This document shows positions 21,510 through 33,568 of a DNA stretch of 64,000 bases, one piece after another. The notes beneath the pieces are model-generated. The model did no database searches. It was not told where the DNA came from and was given only the letters and a program-made list of their open reading frames with translations. A program made the translations under genes and the position numbers. Each line of letters begins with the position of its first letter. Position 1 is the stretch's first letter. The stretch is from Gymnothorax reevesii (Eukaryota > Chordata > Actinopteri > Anguilliformes > Muraenidae), in NCBI GenBank assembly GCA_029721435.1, contig CM056576.1:114742666-114806665 (forward strand), written 5' to 3'.

Positions 21510-23764
21510 TTTGGAAAGGAATGTAAACTTGATACACAGCTGTAACAGAAAGCGTCTGCCACCTGGACACCTCTCTGTGGTTTTTTCAAGAAACTCCGCA
21601 TGAATTGACTGTATTGCTCCTCCTTCATGCAAAACATAAGCAACTCATTTAATTTCCTGCTTAACCCAGTGAGATACACAGGGGGAAAAAAATACATTTT
21701 CTATCAGGCACCTGAGAGACACCACTTTCACCAAATATGGGTGTGGAATAGCAGTTTTTGGCTCCTTGGCCCCAAAGTGCATCTTAGCATCCCATTGGAT
21801 GTAAATAATTTTTAACTGATATTCAGTGCATAATGCACACACAGCATAGGCTTCAAGAAGGGATCCCCTTTATCTCCCCAAACATCTGAACTGTCCATCA
21901 TTGCACTCAAATCATTGCCAGTTTTAATAATAATAATAATAATAATAATAACAATAATAATATAAATAAATAAAATAATAAATAATAATTTAAACATTAT
22001 TAATTTTAAAAATATATGAAAGAAAAATCATTTACCAGCCAGAAACCATATGCTGCAATGATGCCATACTGTAGCTCCGTAGTAGTAGCACAGCTATTTA
22101 TGTGATGCCTCCCTCCTTTTCTCCCTTGTTCCCTCTGGCTACCTGCCAATTCCAATTTTACCATTATCCTCTCGCTCATTATTAATTTTTCTCACCTTGT
22201 TATTGTTTCCTTCATTAGCATTCCCTTGTCTATTCAAACCTCTGTTTACCCGTTCACAGGCAGGTGGCGTTAGATTGTAACACCTTTTATTTTCAGAGCA
22301 TGTTGTTTTGGTGTCTTTGTTGTCAGTTACCTGGTGTAGTTAATATTTTCTATGACTTTATTATCTGCACTTTGTTTATTTCATAAAACCACATCCTCTG
22401 CACTTGAGTCCTCCATCTTTTCACTCACCCAGGGCCCCCTACTCCTTCCAGGGACGCCGGCGATGTTACAATTTGTGCATTGCAGTCATAACAGTTGCAT
22501 TCAGTTGGAGGGTTGTCTCCTCATTCCAGTACTGGTGGTACATTGGAGGGTGATTGGCAGTAACTCAATACACCAATATAGAACATTTCATAATTTTTTC
22601 AATGGGATCATCAGGCAAATTGTCTTTCACGCATTCACTCATATGTTTATGACTTTTATCACTTTCAGTTCTGGTGCAGATGACTGTAGCAGTGTTGATT
22701 ATACCCCAGAGATGCCTTGCAAGTTGTCTGGGGAGAAAGAAAGTGAAATTGTTTTTTTTTTTTTTAGCCAAAAATGTAATATTTTAACTGCAGGCAGATT
22801 GCAGGTGCGTTGGAATGGTGCCAAATACGCGCATCATACATTGCAAGGCATTTCCTGCTGTGTCATTATTATTGCTTTTATTCCTTTTCACAATCATCTT
22901 CAAACCTCTGGAATCTTTGCTGGTTTTTGAATGAGAGTTGGCATTAATTTATCAATTTGATATGCCACAGAGCACAATGATACGATGCAGTGTCTTCTAG
23001 AATGAATTTCAAAATAGTCAAAACTGTTTGGTCGCTAGATTCGTCCACAGTCGATTCAAATCATTTTTTAGGAAAATCTGATGTGTTTGAGCTTCCTTAT
23101 TCTTGACTCTTGACCAGTATCACCTATGCGTGGTTTTTGGAGGAGCATCTTATTTTGTGTTTTATTTGGTAAAAATGTCATTATAGACTTTTCAGCTTTG
23201 AGTAATTGAAGTGGTCTGTCAGAAAATTTGGATCTCTCTGTGGTGGACCTGGACAGTGAAATTTCAGAGACTCAAAATCTCTCCATCTACACTTCTCTTT
23301 CCTGCATTTTCAACAACTGCATACCTGTTATAGCTAGGCTTATTAACAAAAAAGACCAAAGAAATGAGTGAAAAAGCAGTCAACCAAGAAGGTGGTGGAG
23401 TATGGTGGTAATATTTTGTGTTGCTAGGTAGCTTTTATAATATTTTGGCTAACTACGGGTAGTTACTAGATTTGGTAGCCAATGCTTATGTTGCGTAGCT
23501 AAAATTATTGGTCACTTGCTGATATACAACCTCATCTCTCTCTGTTCAGTAATTAATGCTAATGATATGTAGGTAATGCTAGCTCGCTCCCTTGCTTGGC
23601 TCATATACAGCCTCGCTTATCTCGGTTTGGTAGCTAATAACATCATGCAGGCAGGTAATGCTAGTTCGCTCTCTTGCTTTGCTGATATACTGCCTCATTT
23701 CTCTTGGTTCGGTAGGTAATTCTTAAAATTAAGAGAATAAAGCATGCACATCCACTCAATTACA
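21510..23764. other. No gene recognised; TAA/AAT microsatellite at 21926-21990
   Basis: The region upstream of the first V gene holds its promoter somewhere above 21505, but I cannot point to a conserved octamer or decamer. A TAA-rich microsatellite lies at about 21926-21990. The 192-codon plus-strand frame at 22352-22930 shows no domain and ends in low-complexity sequence; I reject it as a gene. The sequence around 22230-22470 has LTR-like features but no verifiable boundaries. Confidence 0.4.
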
Positions 23765-24076
23765 GGTTTAGGACAATGTAAGAATGAACAAAAATAAAAT
23801 GGGAAGGTCCGCACACTGAAAGACAATGCTCCCCAAAAATTTATTGTGTCATCAAGGTTTCGATCAACAAGTGATCTTCATCAGGATAAAAGACAGCAGC
23901 ACACTCACATCTCTTTAAGCACTTACTCAAATTCACAATTGAACATAGTAATTGTTCACACCTGATTTCAATGAGTAAGATCAATCAGTAGGGGCACAGA
24001 TGTAATCCAGAGTAAGCAAGTAAAGGTGTGTGCTGACAAAAAGTACATAAAACATACAATCCCAAGACAAGTGTGC

Positions 24077-24136
<60 letters not shown>

Positions 24137-24520
24137 TTTTATTATTAGACAATACCAACCTGGACACAACAAAAATGAATAATGATGATATAAAATGAAT
24201 GTACAGAGTACATACAGATAAACTAAATTAAACTAACCAAGGAAGATATGAGAAATAAAGCAAGGTAGTGTGCAACTGCTTCCATCCCCTCAGTATATAC
24301 ACATACAAAAACAAAAGGAAAAAAATAATAATAACAAAAAAATTTCCAAAATGGCCTAATGTCAAAAGATTCATTCCGACCCCTAGCCACTGTATCAAGA
24401 GTAGAAATCCAAAAGGCCTCCCTTTGAAGTAACAAATTATTAATGTCACCTCCTCTAGGTGGCAACCGGACACGTTCGATATCTATACTGAGTACAAATG
24501 AAAACGCACCACTCACGAAT
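23765..24520 (-). mobile_element. Penelope-like element 3' end (GIY-YIG tail)
   Basis: The minus-strand frame 24609-24223 contains RLPPRGGDINNLLLQREAFW followed by ISTLDTVARGRNESFDIRPF. This matches the very C-terminus of Penelope-like retroelement proteins (RGGD-x-x-x-LLLQREAFWI-x-x-L-x-T...GLNE-x-x-DI). Downstream on the same strand the 3' region ends with CTGATGAAGATCACTTGTTG, then GATCGAAACCTTGATG and CAATAAATTTTTGG, a tail typical of these elements in fish. The reverse transcriptase region is absent, so this is a 5'-truncated copy. Confidence 0.7.
24076..24141. repeat. (TA)n microsatellite followed by poly(T)
   Basis: About 22 TA units followed by about 22 T bases within the Penelope-like 3' region. 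It probably arose after insertion. It produces an accidental YIYIYI frame on the minus strand. Confidence 0.85.
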
Positions 24521-24679
24521 CTGGAATAGCTCCACGGATTGATATGTGAAGTATATACGTATGATGCATTTGAGATAATGAATGATTTAAGAAGACATGT
24601 ATACATCATTCAATTTCATTCACGATAATGTTAATGTGCAAGAGAGGTTTAACTGGTGTAGGGGTCAAACAGGAAAGTC

Positions 24680-25690
24680 AATAACGGGTGTGACCACCAT
24701 TTGCATTGACACATGCGGTGCATCGTCGTCGCATGGAGTTGATCAGTCTCTGGATAGTGTTCTGAGGGATAGCATTCCGCTCCTGAACAAGGGCAACCTC
24801 AAGTTCTCGGATGTTGTCCATCTGGCGTCGACGGGAAAGACATCGTCCAGTTTCATCCCATAAGTGCTCGATAGGGGAGAGGTCGGGTGACAGAGCTGGC
24901 CACTGAAGCGCGGGATGTTCTGCTGTGCAAGGAACTGCATGGACACCCTTGCAGTGTGTGCCCTAGCGTTGTCCTGTTGGAACGTGTGGACATCGTGGTG
25001 TTGGTTGAAGAACAGCACAACATGGTTCTGCAGCACCTGGTCCCGGTAGTAGACGCCGTTCACCCTTCCTCTGCAGATATGGAGAGGAGTTCTGCGACGG
25101 TAGCTTATTCCACCCTACACTATAACGCTGCCACCACCCCAACGGTCCATTTGAAAGACACAATCGGCGTTATAACGTTCACCACGTCTCCGCCAAACAT
25201 GTATACGGCCATCTGCGTTTCTTAAGTGAAATCGTGACTCGTCAGAAAAGATGGCACCGTGCCATTGTCATAGTCGCCAATTCTAGTGCCTGTTTGCCCA
25301 CTGTAGACGCTGGTTTCGGTGACGATCCGTCAATATGGGGCCGAAATAAGGACGTCGTGCAAGCAGGCCTGCAGCTCGCAAACGGTTCCGTACGGTGTTG
25401 GGGTGAATGAATCCACGTCGTCCTTGGACTTGAGCAGCTGTTCTTGTCGCTGGTAGTGTTCGGTCTCGGACATGATCCCGTACGATCTGAAGGTCCTGAC
25501 GTGCCGTTGTCACACGTCGTTGACCCGGTCGAGGACGGTCCCGAGTGCACCCCGTTTGCAGAAGCCTTTGATGGAGTCTTGCGATCGTTGTGTGTGCGCA
25601 GTGTAGTCGTCTGGCAATTTCCCTGGTGCTGGCGCCAATTTGAAGCATGCCTATGGCACGTTCCCGTTCAGGGGCTGTAAGTCGCGGCAT
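24680..25690 (-). pseudogene. Tc1/mariner-like transposase pseudogene
   Basis: The minus-strand start at 25690 (MPRLTAPERERAIGMLQIGA) begins a paired helix-turn-helix domain (STREIARRLHCAHTTIARL, then HPNTVRNRLRAAGL). After a stop near 25270 the catalytic part continues in other frames: FSDESRF (first Asp), GGGSVIV, a variant of the family's GGGSVMVWGG, and FQQDNARAHTA (second Asp, about 24960). Stops at about 25272, 25257 and 25110 and shifted frames make it non-functional. This family is distinct from the AACCCC-TIR Tc1 copies. I could not define both inverted repeats confidently. Confidence 0.8.
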
Positions 25691-26099
25691 AGTGTCTACG
25701 TTTCACAAGTGTCAGTGAAGAAGTGAAATTTTATTCTGATTCACATGCTTTTAAAGGCAATGTGTGCACAAATTCAGAGTGAAATTCATTTTTCCCGTGG
25801 TGTGCGTGCAAGATGTCGCGTTTTTGCAACAAATTGCCTAGTGTTACAGTTAACTTGAAATTCTCGCATTTCTTGCACCTGGCATGTCGGGTGACGTCAC
25901 TGTAGAGTTGTTGTTGTTGTATAAAAATTATATTGAAGTTCATTTGAACTTAAATATTGACTTTTTTCTAGTGGTGCGTTTTCATTTGTACTCAGAATAC
26001 ATTTCAAAACCATGTACTGTCCATGGCATTGAGGAACCTGGGAAGTTTCAATGCATGCCATGTCCCATCTAGAGGAAAGGGGATTTTCTGTCAACAAGT
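25691..26099. other. No feature recognised
   Basis: AT-rich flank between the Tc1-like pseudogene and the next inverted-repeat element. Part may be the Tc1-like 5' region. Confidence 0.35.
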
Positions 26100-26722
26100 G
26101 CTGCGTTCCAATCCGAAATAAGATACACCCTTCACTTCTCCCCTCCTCTCGAGTGAGCCCTTCGAATGACGAAGCAGGCGAGAGAGCCCTTCCGGTGCGA
26201 GGGAGGGCAATAGAGGGGACATCGGGGGAGGGTTGATGGAAATCAGATTGGAACAACCCTCGCTGCGTTTCTTCCGCACTTCGACGTTTGTCAACAAGCC
26301 AACGGGAAGTTTGTGTCACCATGGAGCCAACTGAGCATCTGCGCGGACTGTTGCAGAGCTAAATGCCGCTTTCACCCCAGATGCGAAACGGATTTTTCGC
26401 ACAACATATTGCATTCAAAGTCAATGCAAAGACGCGAATACATGGACGTTAATGGCGGACGATAAATTTTGACTGAGGAAGAATGAGCAAAGCATTCTGT
26501 GCAATATCAAAGCCTGGAGGGATGTTCGTTTATGACTTGGTTTGAGGGAGAATAATCGAAGGCTTGAGCAAATGAAAATGCGCCCTTCCCTCCACAAAAC
26601 TGGATTGGAACGACCCTACAAGTGGCAGCCATCTTACATCCGGGATTTTTTGGGGATTCCTCCCTCGATTGGAGGGCGAGTGAACACGACGAAGCAAGCA
26701 TTTTTTCGCATTGGAACGCAGC
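26100..26722. mobile_element. Non-autonomous DNA transposon, 623 bp
   Basis: The left end GCTGCGTTCCAATCCGAAAT and right end (inverted GCTGCGTTCCAATGCGAAAA) are near-perfect terminal inverted repeats. The interior repeats similar motifs (TTGGAACAACCCT, TTGGAACGACCCT) and has no transposase. I cannot find a clean target duplication, so the superfamily is undecided. Confidence 0.6.
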
Positions 26723-26734
26723 CAAGGAGCAGAG

Positions 26735-26915
26735 GTGTATGGTAACAAAGTACATGTACTTCGTTACAGTACTTGAGTAGTTCTTTTTTTGAGGATTTGT
26801 ACTTGAGTTTTTTTTTTTTTTTACGGGGAATTTTACTTCTACTCTACCACATTTAAAACATAAAGTATACTTTTACTTCGTTACTTTGACACTGGTCACT
26901 TTGTTACTCGTTACA
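26735..26915. repeat. Interspersed repeat of the ACTTGAGTA type
   Basis: Phrases AAAGTACATGTACTTCGTTA, ACAGTACTTGAGTAG, GTACTTGAGTTTT and TACTTTTACTTCGTTACTTT are characteristic of a very common fish interspersed repeat built from AGTACTT/AAGTAC motifs. A poly(T) run of 18 lies inside. No coding content. Confidence 0.5.
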
Positions 26916-28171
26916 AAATGAAATATGAATGCAATTCATAATTTAAGGATTATCTGGATTTGCCGTGTTGTGCAGATGTGCCCGCTTGCGGACATAGAGC
27001 TACAAATTTATGTACGCAGTTACAATATTTTATCACTAGATGGCAATCTCGGATCAGTTATTGAATGCTCACAAGCAAGCTGTGGTTTAGAATATGGACA
27101 AGTTCACTTCAATCCCTGTTTTTTAGGACTTGCCTGAATTTAACTCCTCAGCTAAGCCTGATGTACAAACTGCTCAATATACTTGCCCATAGTATCTATC
27201 CAGCAGTCCAAAAAAAAAGATCAATTCCTACAGAAACAATCATTGTCTTCTGTGGTGCAGCCCAGTCAAAATACACTCTTTCTGGATCAGGATCACACCA
27301 GGAAAGAGAAGGAATCCCAGAGCCAGACAAGAAAGCTGGCTGAGCAGTCTCTGGAGGAAACGGAAGATGAGCTTGGAAGAGGTGTACGCCTGCCACGGAG
27401 GCAGATGCACTTGTAGAAGAAGCTAAGGGCAAGGCTGGCTCCAAGATGGCTCAACTCCTCTCCAAGTCAAATGCCCTGAGAAGGGGTTCAAAGAAAAACT
27501 TGCCAATCTCAAAACCTTTGAACTGAGATTTGTGCTAAAGGGGACAAACCCAGACATATGTAGGGTGAGGTTGCATGTAGACATTTAGTGTTGTGTTGGG
27601 TAGGTTACTTTGTTACCTTCTCAACCCATCAAAATAGTTATCTGTTTTGATACTGTTATAATTCAATCTTTTTCTATAACTGAATGAAAATAAAATGTAG
27701 TTTTGAGAGTTTCTGGGATCATTCGAATATTTCTGGTAATGCACCGTGTTGGTCTTAAATTTCAATCATAATGGTCTTAAAAGGTCTTAAAAATGTCTTA
27801 AATTGAACTTACTGAAACCTGCAGAAACCCTGTATTTAGAGTGATAGTTCGCAATCGTGTGATTTTCTACAAATTCCGGTTAGAATTCTACAGTTCTTGT
27901 TTCAGTTCAGGGTAGTTAAGTAATCAAGCTTTCAGATGGAACAAACTGATTTTTTAAGAGTACTTATTTTATTTCCTGAATGTGACACTTTGTTCAGCAC
28001 TGGCATATTGTTTCTATATAAATCCATTTTCTGTTCTGATTCAAATCCCTGCTTATTTACATGCTTGTGCAATGAAGTTGGAACTGTGAAAATTCATGGT
28101 TATTGCTGAAGCAAATGCTGATCTTCATGCCTTTTAAGCCTTTACCTCTGTGCTCACTCTGTTACTTCAGG
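26916..28171. other. No gene recognised upstream of the semaphorin exon
   Basis: Frames around 27183-27444 encode Lys/Glu/Ala-rich peptides without a recognisable domain. The 3' end (about 28140-28171) is the pyrimidine-rich intron end leading to the semaphorin exon. I did not find any other semaphorin exon here. Confidence 0.4.
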
Positions 28172-28884
28172 GACCCTGGAGCCACAGAGCTACGCCCTTA
28201 TCCCAGGAAACAATGTCCTTCTGCAGTGTCAACCCAACTCCAATCTGGCCAAGATGCTATGGTTATTTGAAGGGCAATTGCTGGACGGCTCAAACCCCAA
28301 GTACCTCCTTTATCGCGAGGGACTGATTATCCGCAAAGCCTCATTGGCTGACTCAGTACACCTGCCAGTCAGTGGAGTGGGTGAGAGGGAAGCTACATAT
28401 CCGAACTGTAGCAGTTTATCAACTGCAGCCTAGAGGTGGAGACTCTACAGAAGCCCCTCCCACAGGAATCCCACCTCCTTATTACCTATCTACTAATGCT
28501 CCGCCCCCAGGGCAATTTTTACCACAGTCGGGGAATGACACCCTACAAGAGTCAGTTGCTTTGCTGGAGTTGCTACTGCTTGCCCTAGTGACATTAAATG
28601 TATGCAATGGGACCCTCCCTTTTCTGAAACGTTATGGACCCAAACACCTGGCAGGTCCCGGGTCCATACAGATCCCAAACAGCCCTCCGCCACACTTCAC
28701 CTGCCAACACGTACCTTTCCAGACTAAGGTGGCCGCCGAGAGCAAGCTGCTGGTGACCCAGGCAAACTGCAACGCTGGCTACAGCCATTCGGGTAACGAG
28801 CTGACCACCAATGACAGCCTGTCTCCCAGGGTCATTTCCCCTATGGACGTTTTTAAGTACATTAATGACGAGTCAGAGATCTGA
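28172..28884 (+). pseudogene. Class 4 semaphorin terminal exon, frameshifted
   Basis: The exon follows acceptor CACTCTGTTACTTCAG. The first frame encodes the front of the Ig-like domain (YALIPGNNVLLQCQPNSNLA, MLWLFEGQLLDGS, GLIIRKASLADS) with its first cysteine. Near 28350 bases are missing and the frame shifts. The second frame continues with TCQSVEWVRGKLHIRTVAVY (second cysteine), a proline-rich juxtamembrane stretch and a single transmembrane segment (LLELLLLALVTLNV). A cytoplasmic tail ending DVFKYINDESEI precedes stop TGA at 28882. That order (Ig, TM, short tail) is the C-terminus of vertebrate semaphorin 4 proteins, which are membrane-bound plexin ligands. Sema-domain exons were not found nearby. 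Either a pseudogene or a sequencing error in a real gene; the long intact second frame keeps the latter open. Confidence 0.75.
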
Positions 28885-29288
28885 CTGGCTCCTGGTGGAA
28901 TATTTATAGGACCAAGGGCAGCTAACTAAAGAAAATGATCATTTAATCTGCTGTGTGAGGTTTTTACGGAATAGTTTTGGGGAAACCAGCGCACTGTCAA
29001 GAGCCAATGGTAGGTACTCATTTTTCTGGCAGAGATGGAATTCTTATGAATTCTGTGGGGACTGTGCTACAGAATTGTGCTTCTGTGATTAGGCTATCTT
29101 TGTCATTGTGGAAATTAGCACATTGGCACCTTGACTGTCATTCACTCATGAACATTCACACACTCTCTCTCACGCACACACGTGTGCACACTGCAGATTA
29201 GGTTTATAGGTTGTTGTTTATGGGTATTTTTCATCTTGAAATCAATCACATTCCTGTCATATTGTCAAAAAAAATTGTGATTCCAAAC
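28885..29288. other. No feature recognised
   Basis: The 3' flank of the semaphorin exon. No clear AATAAA close to the stop was seen. A short CACACA-type stretch lies near 29160-29190. Confidence 0.35.
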
Positions 29289-29289
29289 A

Positions 29290-31080
29290 GGGCCAGATTA
29301 TGGGGGGTCTGGGTCCCTGGGCCAGGAGTTTGCAAAGGGCCCATCCTCCCACCCCCGTGCCAACCTACCATACCTAAGGATTCTACCAAGGTTTCTTTCT
29401 GCTCTTCCTTCTTGCAAAGTCATCCACTAACTCATCAAAGTTGAGCTGTCGAACAGACTCTGATTCTATTGCTAGAAGGAAGAATGAATTCAATCGATTT
29501 TGGCACATATTCATCCTGAGCTCATTTTTAATTTGAGCCAGTCTGGAGAATGACCGTTCCCCTTCATTGTTTGTTATTTGCAGGGTCAAAAAAAGTGAGT
29601 GCTATGTAAACATTTGGGAAAGTGGACTGTTAGTACAAATTTACCATGGTCTTTAGCATTGTGTTTGGGCATTTTTGTTCTTCTGAAATGAATGATTTGT
29701 ACTGAACAAGTTCATCTGCCAAGCTCATGGTCAGATCAGTGGGATATGCTGCAGCAAGAGATTCGGCCCTTAAAGTGAGCTCACTGTTGGACATATTATC
29801 AGGCATGAAAAGAACATGAAAAAGATTGGTCAAGTGTGTGTATGCAGTTAACCGATGGTTAAGACAGGACACAAGTTTGTCAATTAGAACACTGAACGTT
29901 TCAATCCAAAACTTGTCTTTTCCACTAAATTTAACACCTGGCTCTGCACTTTCATCAGCCATACATTTGCGCTTCTTTGTGCGCTGGAGGTCATGTCTGT
30001 AGTCTTGGGAGACTGAATTGGTAACATTTAAAGCTGACCCTTCAAAAAAAGGCAAAATTGTCTCTCTGTGCTGCCACAAAGTCACAAAGTAAAAGGAGAA
30101 GCTGTGTAGCTGTGTGCATGTCAATCTCATGTTTCTGCAACAGCAGGCTCGTGGGTTGGAACCGCTGCAGTATTGTATCCCAAAAGTGTGCCATGAAAGC
30201 TATCTCTAGGGTGTCCAGCTTGCCACAGAGTGCAGAGGCCTCGCTTCTGGTTTCAAGTTTCTCCTGTGAATCTTTGGAAATATTGTTCAATGCCTCTCTC
30301 AATTGTCCATAATATTTCCAAAGAGCCTTTGTTGATTCAGCTCTTGAACTCCAGCGAGTACCTGACAAAGATTTCAGTATGAGTTTCACATCTGTATCAC
30401 AGAACACCTTTCCCCACCTGTATGTTGACGAGGCACAAAATGTGTACATTGATTACAGAAAGTCAAAGAAACAGCCAGCTTCTGGGCTACTGTCAACAGC
30501 ATTGACACCGAGTAAATTCAATGAATGTGCTGCACAGGGGACATAACAAATCAATGGGTTTATTTGTTTCAGATGAGCTTGGACTCAATTGTACTTTCCT
30601 GACACATTACTTGCATTGTCATAAGACTGGCCTCGACAGTTAGTTAAGTCTAGGCCCAGGTTCTCCACCATTGCAACAACGCACTCCGGCAAACTGTTCC
30701 CACTATGATTTTCAATAGGCTCAAAAGCCAGAAAACCCTCAACTACTTCTCCACCATTATTTACAAACCGGAAAATAAAAGTGAGTTGGTCCTCATGAGC
30801 AAGGTCTGGAGTGGAGTCAACGATAACAGAGAAGTATTTGGCTTCTTTAATCTCGCTGATAATTGCTTCCTTTGTTCTTTTTCCCATTAAGTGGATAAAC
30901 TCCTCACAGATTGTGAATGAGAGGTAGGACACAGAGCCTTTGCCCTTGCCTCCAAACCTTTGGAGATGGTCAGCTAGAAAAGGGTTAAATTTGGCCAACA
31001 GTTCGACAATGCCCAAGAAATTAGCCCGGTTGGCTATCTCCCTCCATGATACCGCCAGTATGCAATGTTGCCAATTTAGC
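29290..31080 (-). pseudogene. hAT transposase pseudogene, second lineage
   Basis: Minus-strand pieces run in order. First LLAKFNPFLADHLQRFGGKG and KYFSVIVDSTPDLAHEDQLT, with DST in the position of the first catalytic Asp (31016-30585). Then LDLTNCRGQSYDNASNVSGK, TRWSSRAESTKALWKYY (30449-30042), HRLTAYTHLTNLF (30130-29630) and the C-terminal dimerisation block GERSFSRLAQIKNELRMNM (29589-29383). The left terminus CAGGGCCAGATTATGGGGGG (29290) is a hAT-type end. Stops and frame shifts separate all pieces. It resembles the zinc-finger-MYM-1-like hAT group but is not a copy of the one at 14.4 kb. Confidence 0.8.
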
Positions 31081-31526
31081 GACTTTTGGCCTCCTCTGGC
31101 GACTAAAACCTCATCTAGTGACTTAGCGGCTTTTTAGGTGAATCTGGCAACTTTAAAAAAACACATCTCTCGAGTGTCAAAATCATTGTTTTTCAATGTA
31201 ACTTCAGCTCTGCACCGCCACCAGAAGCTTATTTCATGGTTACAACCTGGTTACAACAACCTATACAATGTACAACAGTTTATGAAAACATCAAAATGGC
31301 TTTTCTGAGAAATATGTGGTAAAAATGGTTTGAATACACTTTTACCGGTCTCGCAATTTAACGACACTTGCACATTATTTAGCCAACTAACTGAGCCAAC
31401 TTTTGGGAAAATATCTTAGGTGCATTTTCGTAGGAACCTGGGTGTTTTTCAAGATGAACTTTACGTTTTACATGAATACAGATGCATTTTTCAACGGAAA
31501 ATTGTCTGAAACTTTTTCAGTTTTTA
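31081..31526. other. No gene recognised
   Basis: Includes GTTGCCAATTTAGCGAC ... GAATCTGGCAAC, a small inverted arrangement seen in fish repeats, but no boundaries that I can defend. Confidence 0.3.
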
Positions 31527-31740
31527 CCCCTCAGCCAAACTTTGGCCAGAGGGGTATTGTTGTCACCTGCGTGTCTGTCTGTCTGTCGTCTGACTTTGTC
31601 TGGGTCAGTACAACTAATGATCGCAGCTTCACCAAATTTGGTATGGTAACTCATTATGACCCATAGATGTGCAATATCAGGTTTTTGCTGAATTTGACCT
31701 TTGACCTTGGCCAAGGGGTATTCAGCAACGTGTTATGTTT
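31527..31740 (+). repeat. Hairpin-headed repeat, family 2
   Basis: A hairpin (ACCCCTCAGCCAAACTTTGG pairing with CCAGAGGGGT) is followed by TGTCTGTCTGTCTG. Then CACCAAATTTGGTATGG leads to TTGACCTTTGACCTTGGCC, a DR1 of AGGTCA on the minus strand. The layout parallels the 3-5 kb array although the sequences are different. Confidence 0.55.
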
Positions 31741-32039
31741 CATATATATACTTATGTTTGGTATCAAAATATCTGTCTTGTTGTTGTGTAGCCATTTAAA
31801 ATCATCTGGTTTTTTTGAACATTCATTTATGGGTTTAAAATATGGACTTTTCGAGGCCTTGCCCCACAAAAATCTTGAAAGCACTAAATAGGTCACAGAT
31901 CACTTCCTGCATGCAAATTTCACACTTCAAATCTATTTTCTGGACAGTCCCACAAGTAGGTAAATATTACTAGAAAATGGTTCAAATTGGGCTGCGGGCT
32001 AATTTGCCTATACCCTGCAAAACCTCCTTTTTATAACAA
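31741..32039. other. No feature recognised; possible tail of hairpin repeat
   Basis: AT-rich, without coding evidence. Confidence 0.3.
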
Positions 32040-32940
32040 TTGAAAGGTGTCACAAATAATTTTTTTGACTCTTGCATAGACTGAATGCATGTTTGAAGGC
32101 TCATTCCATGATTACTGATGTTAAAAAAATTGTTTAAACTGGTTTGAGGTCACATTATTCTGCAAAATTACCTCTGATGGTCAGTTGTTCCAGTATATAA
32201 GGTGACATGAACATTGAGTTGGATTGCAGTGTTAAACATGATTGCATGGTGGAAGGGCTCTCTGAGGTTGTTTGGATCCACATTGTGGCCTTACCTGATG
32301 CTGAAGATGTTAAATGCTTCCACAGGACACTGAAGACGGTAAGAAAGCATTTCAGGGCCCGGTTCGCTAGAAACAAGTGGCAATGGAGGTGCAAAATGGA
32401 AATGAAGTACCTCTGGTGTTCATTGACTATGTATGACAGATAAAAAAAAAAAAATCTGCGGTTGACAGCTCAACAACTTGATATCAATAGCGCCAGAAGT
32501 GAAGAGATGAAAGCATCAAGATCTACTATTTCCAGAGATGCCTTTGTGAAAATGGTCTGATTGATCGCGTTGCTGCCAAGAGCTGGCACCATCAAAAAAA
32601 GACTTGATTTTGCTAAGAAATTTGGCAAAAGATTAGACACTAAATGAAGGGGAACAAGTCCTTTGGACTAATGAATCAAAATTTGACTTATTCTCACCCA
32701 AACGCAAAACTTATGCGTGCCGTAGAGTTAGAGAACAAACAAGATGAATGTTTAACCCCTTCAGTTAAGGGGTGGTAATATTCTGGTTTAGGGTTCAGTC
32801 TGCTCCAAAAGAGCCGGTGATCTCATAAAAATCGACGGAATCATGGATCAAAAGAAGTATCACAGTATCCTTGTGAGCCACACATTACCATCTATAAAGG
32901 TATTGAAATTTTTTTTGAAAAACTATAAAAGGCAGTGAAT
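32040..32940 (+). pseudogene. Tc1-like transposase remnant, copy A
   Basis: Plus-strand fragments include MVEGLSEVVWIHIVALPDAE (decayed N-terminus) and LDFAKKFGKRLDT, with N in place of D at the first catalytic position in TNESKFDLFSPKRKTYACRR, followed by GVVIFWF. The 5' flank TTTTTTTGACTCTTGCATAG recurs at 54020 in a second copy of the same family. Many stops; inactive. Confidence 0.7.
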
Positions 32941-33568
32941 AAATCTTACTTTTCACTTATCATTCTTCATTCAACCACTCATAGTCAGTAAGCTGAAAAC
33001 AGGAGAGACACATTGGTGTAAACCTGTTTTTTCCAGTTTTTTCTTCATTATCAGTACAGTGGTAGACTCACAATATACCCAACTCCATTAGACATAGCCA
33101 GTTACCTTGATGTGGCCAATTAGCAATGAATACAATTTTTTTTTTTTGCATAGCGAACTTGTGCGCATCGTTATTTGTGGGTACAGAATGCATCATGCAC
33201 CTTTTTCTATTCTCTTTCTACTGTGGCGAAGTTTTGCAATGAGTAGGTTTTACATCAATCTGAAGAGTACCAGAGGATGGTTAAAATTTTTCCAGCAGAG
33301 AGTAAGAAAGATGAAAAAAATTAACTTTTTTATCCTCTGTGAAGCTAATAACAATTGCATCGCTTTCAGCTGAAGTTGGACAGTATCCAGAGCTGAATTG
33401 GGTCATTTTCAGAGAAAATAAAATATAAGTTGTTCACGAAAGGAGGTGGCATAGTAAAAATGTTCGATATTTCTTCACAGTTTTATTTCTCCTTCCCAGT
33501 GTACCAGGTTATTATTGCACAACCCACGAAGCAAATCTGTAATTTCAATATGTGCCCATTGCACTCAC
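32941..33568. other. No feature recognised; 3' flank of the second V gene
   Basis: About 0.6 kb without coding or clear repeat signal before the V-gene RSS. Confidence 0.35.

Noticed and set aside
22200..22470. Possible solo LTR ending in CCAGGGACGCCGGCGATGTT
   Set aside because: Composition is LTR-like but I could not find matching ends or a target duplication.
22352..22930. 192-codon plus-strand frame upstream of the first V gene
   Set aside because: No recognisable domain, ends in poly(T)-encoded Phe run, no acceptor or donor that fits, composition like the flanks.
23985..24167. Lys/Tyr/Ile-rich minus-strand frame
   Set aside because: It translates poly(T) and a TA microsatellite.
24887..25680. 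Plus-strand frames at 24.9-25.7 kb
   Set aside because: Antisense shadows of the Tc1-like transposase pseudogene on the minus strand.
27065..27444. Lys/Glu-rich frames before the semaphorin exon as an upstream semaphorin exon
   Set aside because: No sema or PSI motif (for example no C-x-x-C-x-x-A-R-D pattern) and no splice sites in phase.
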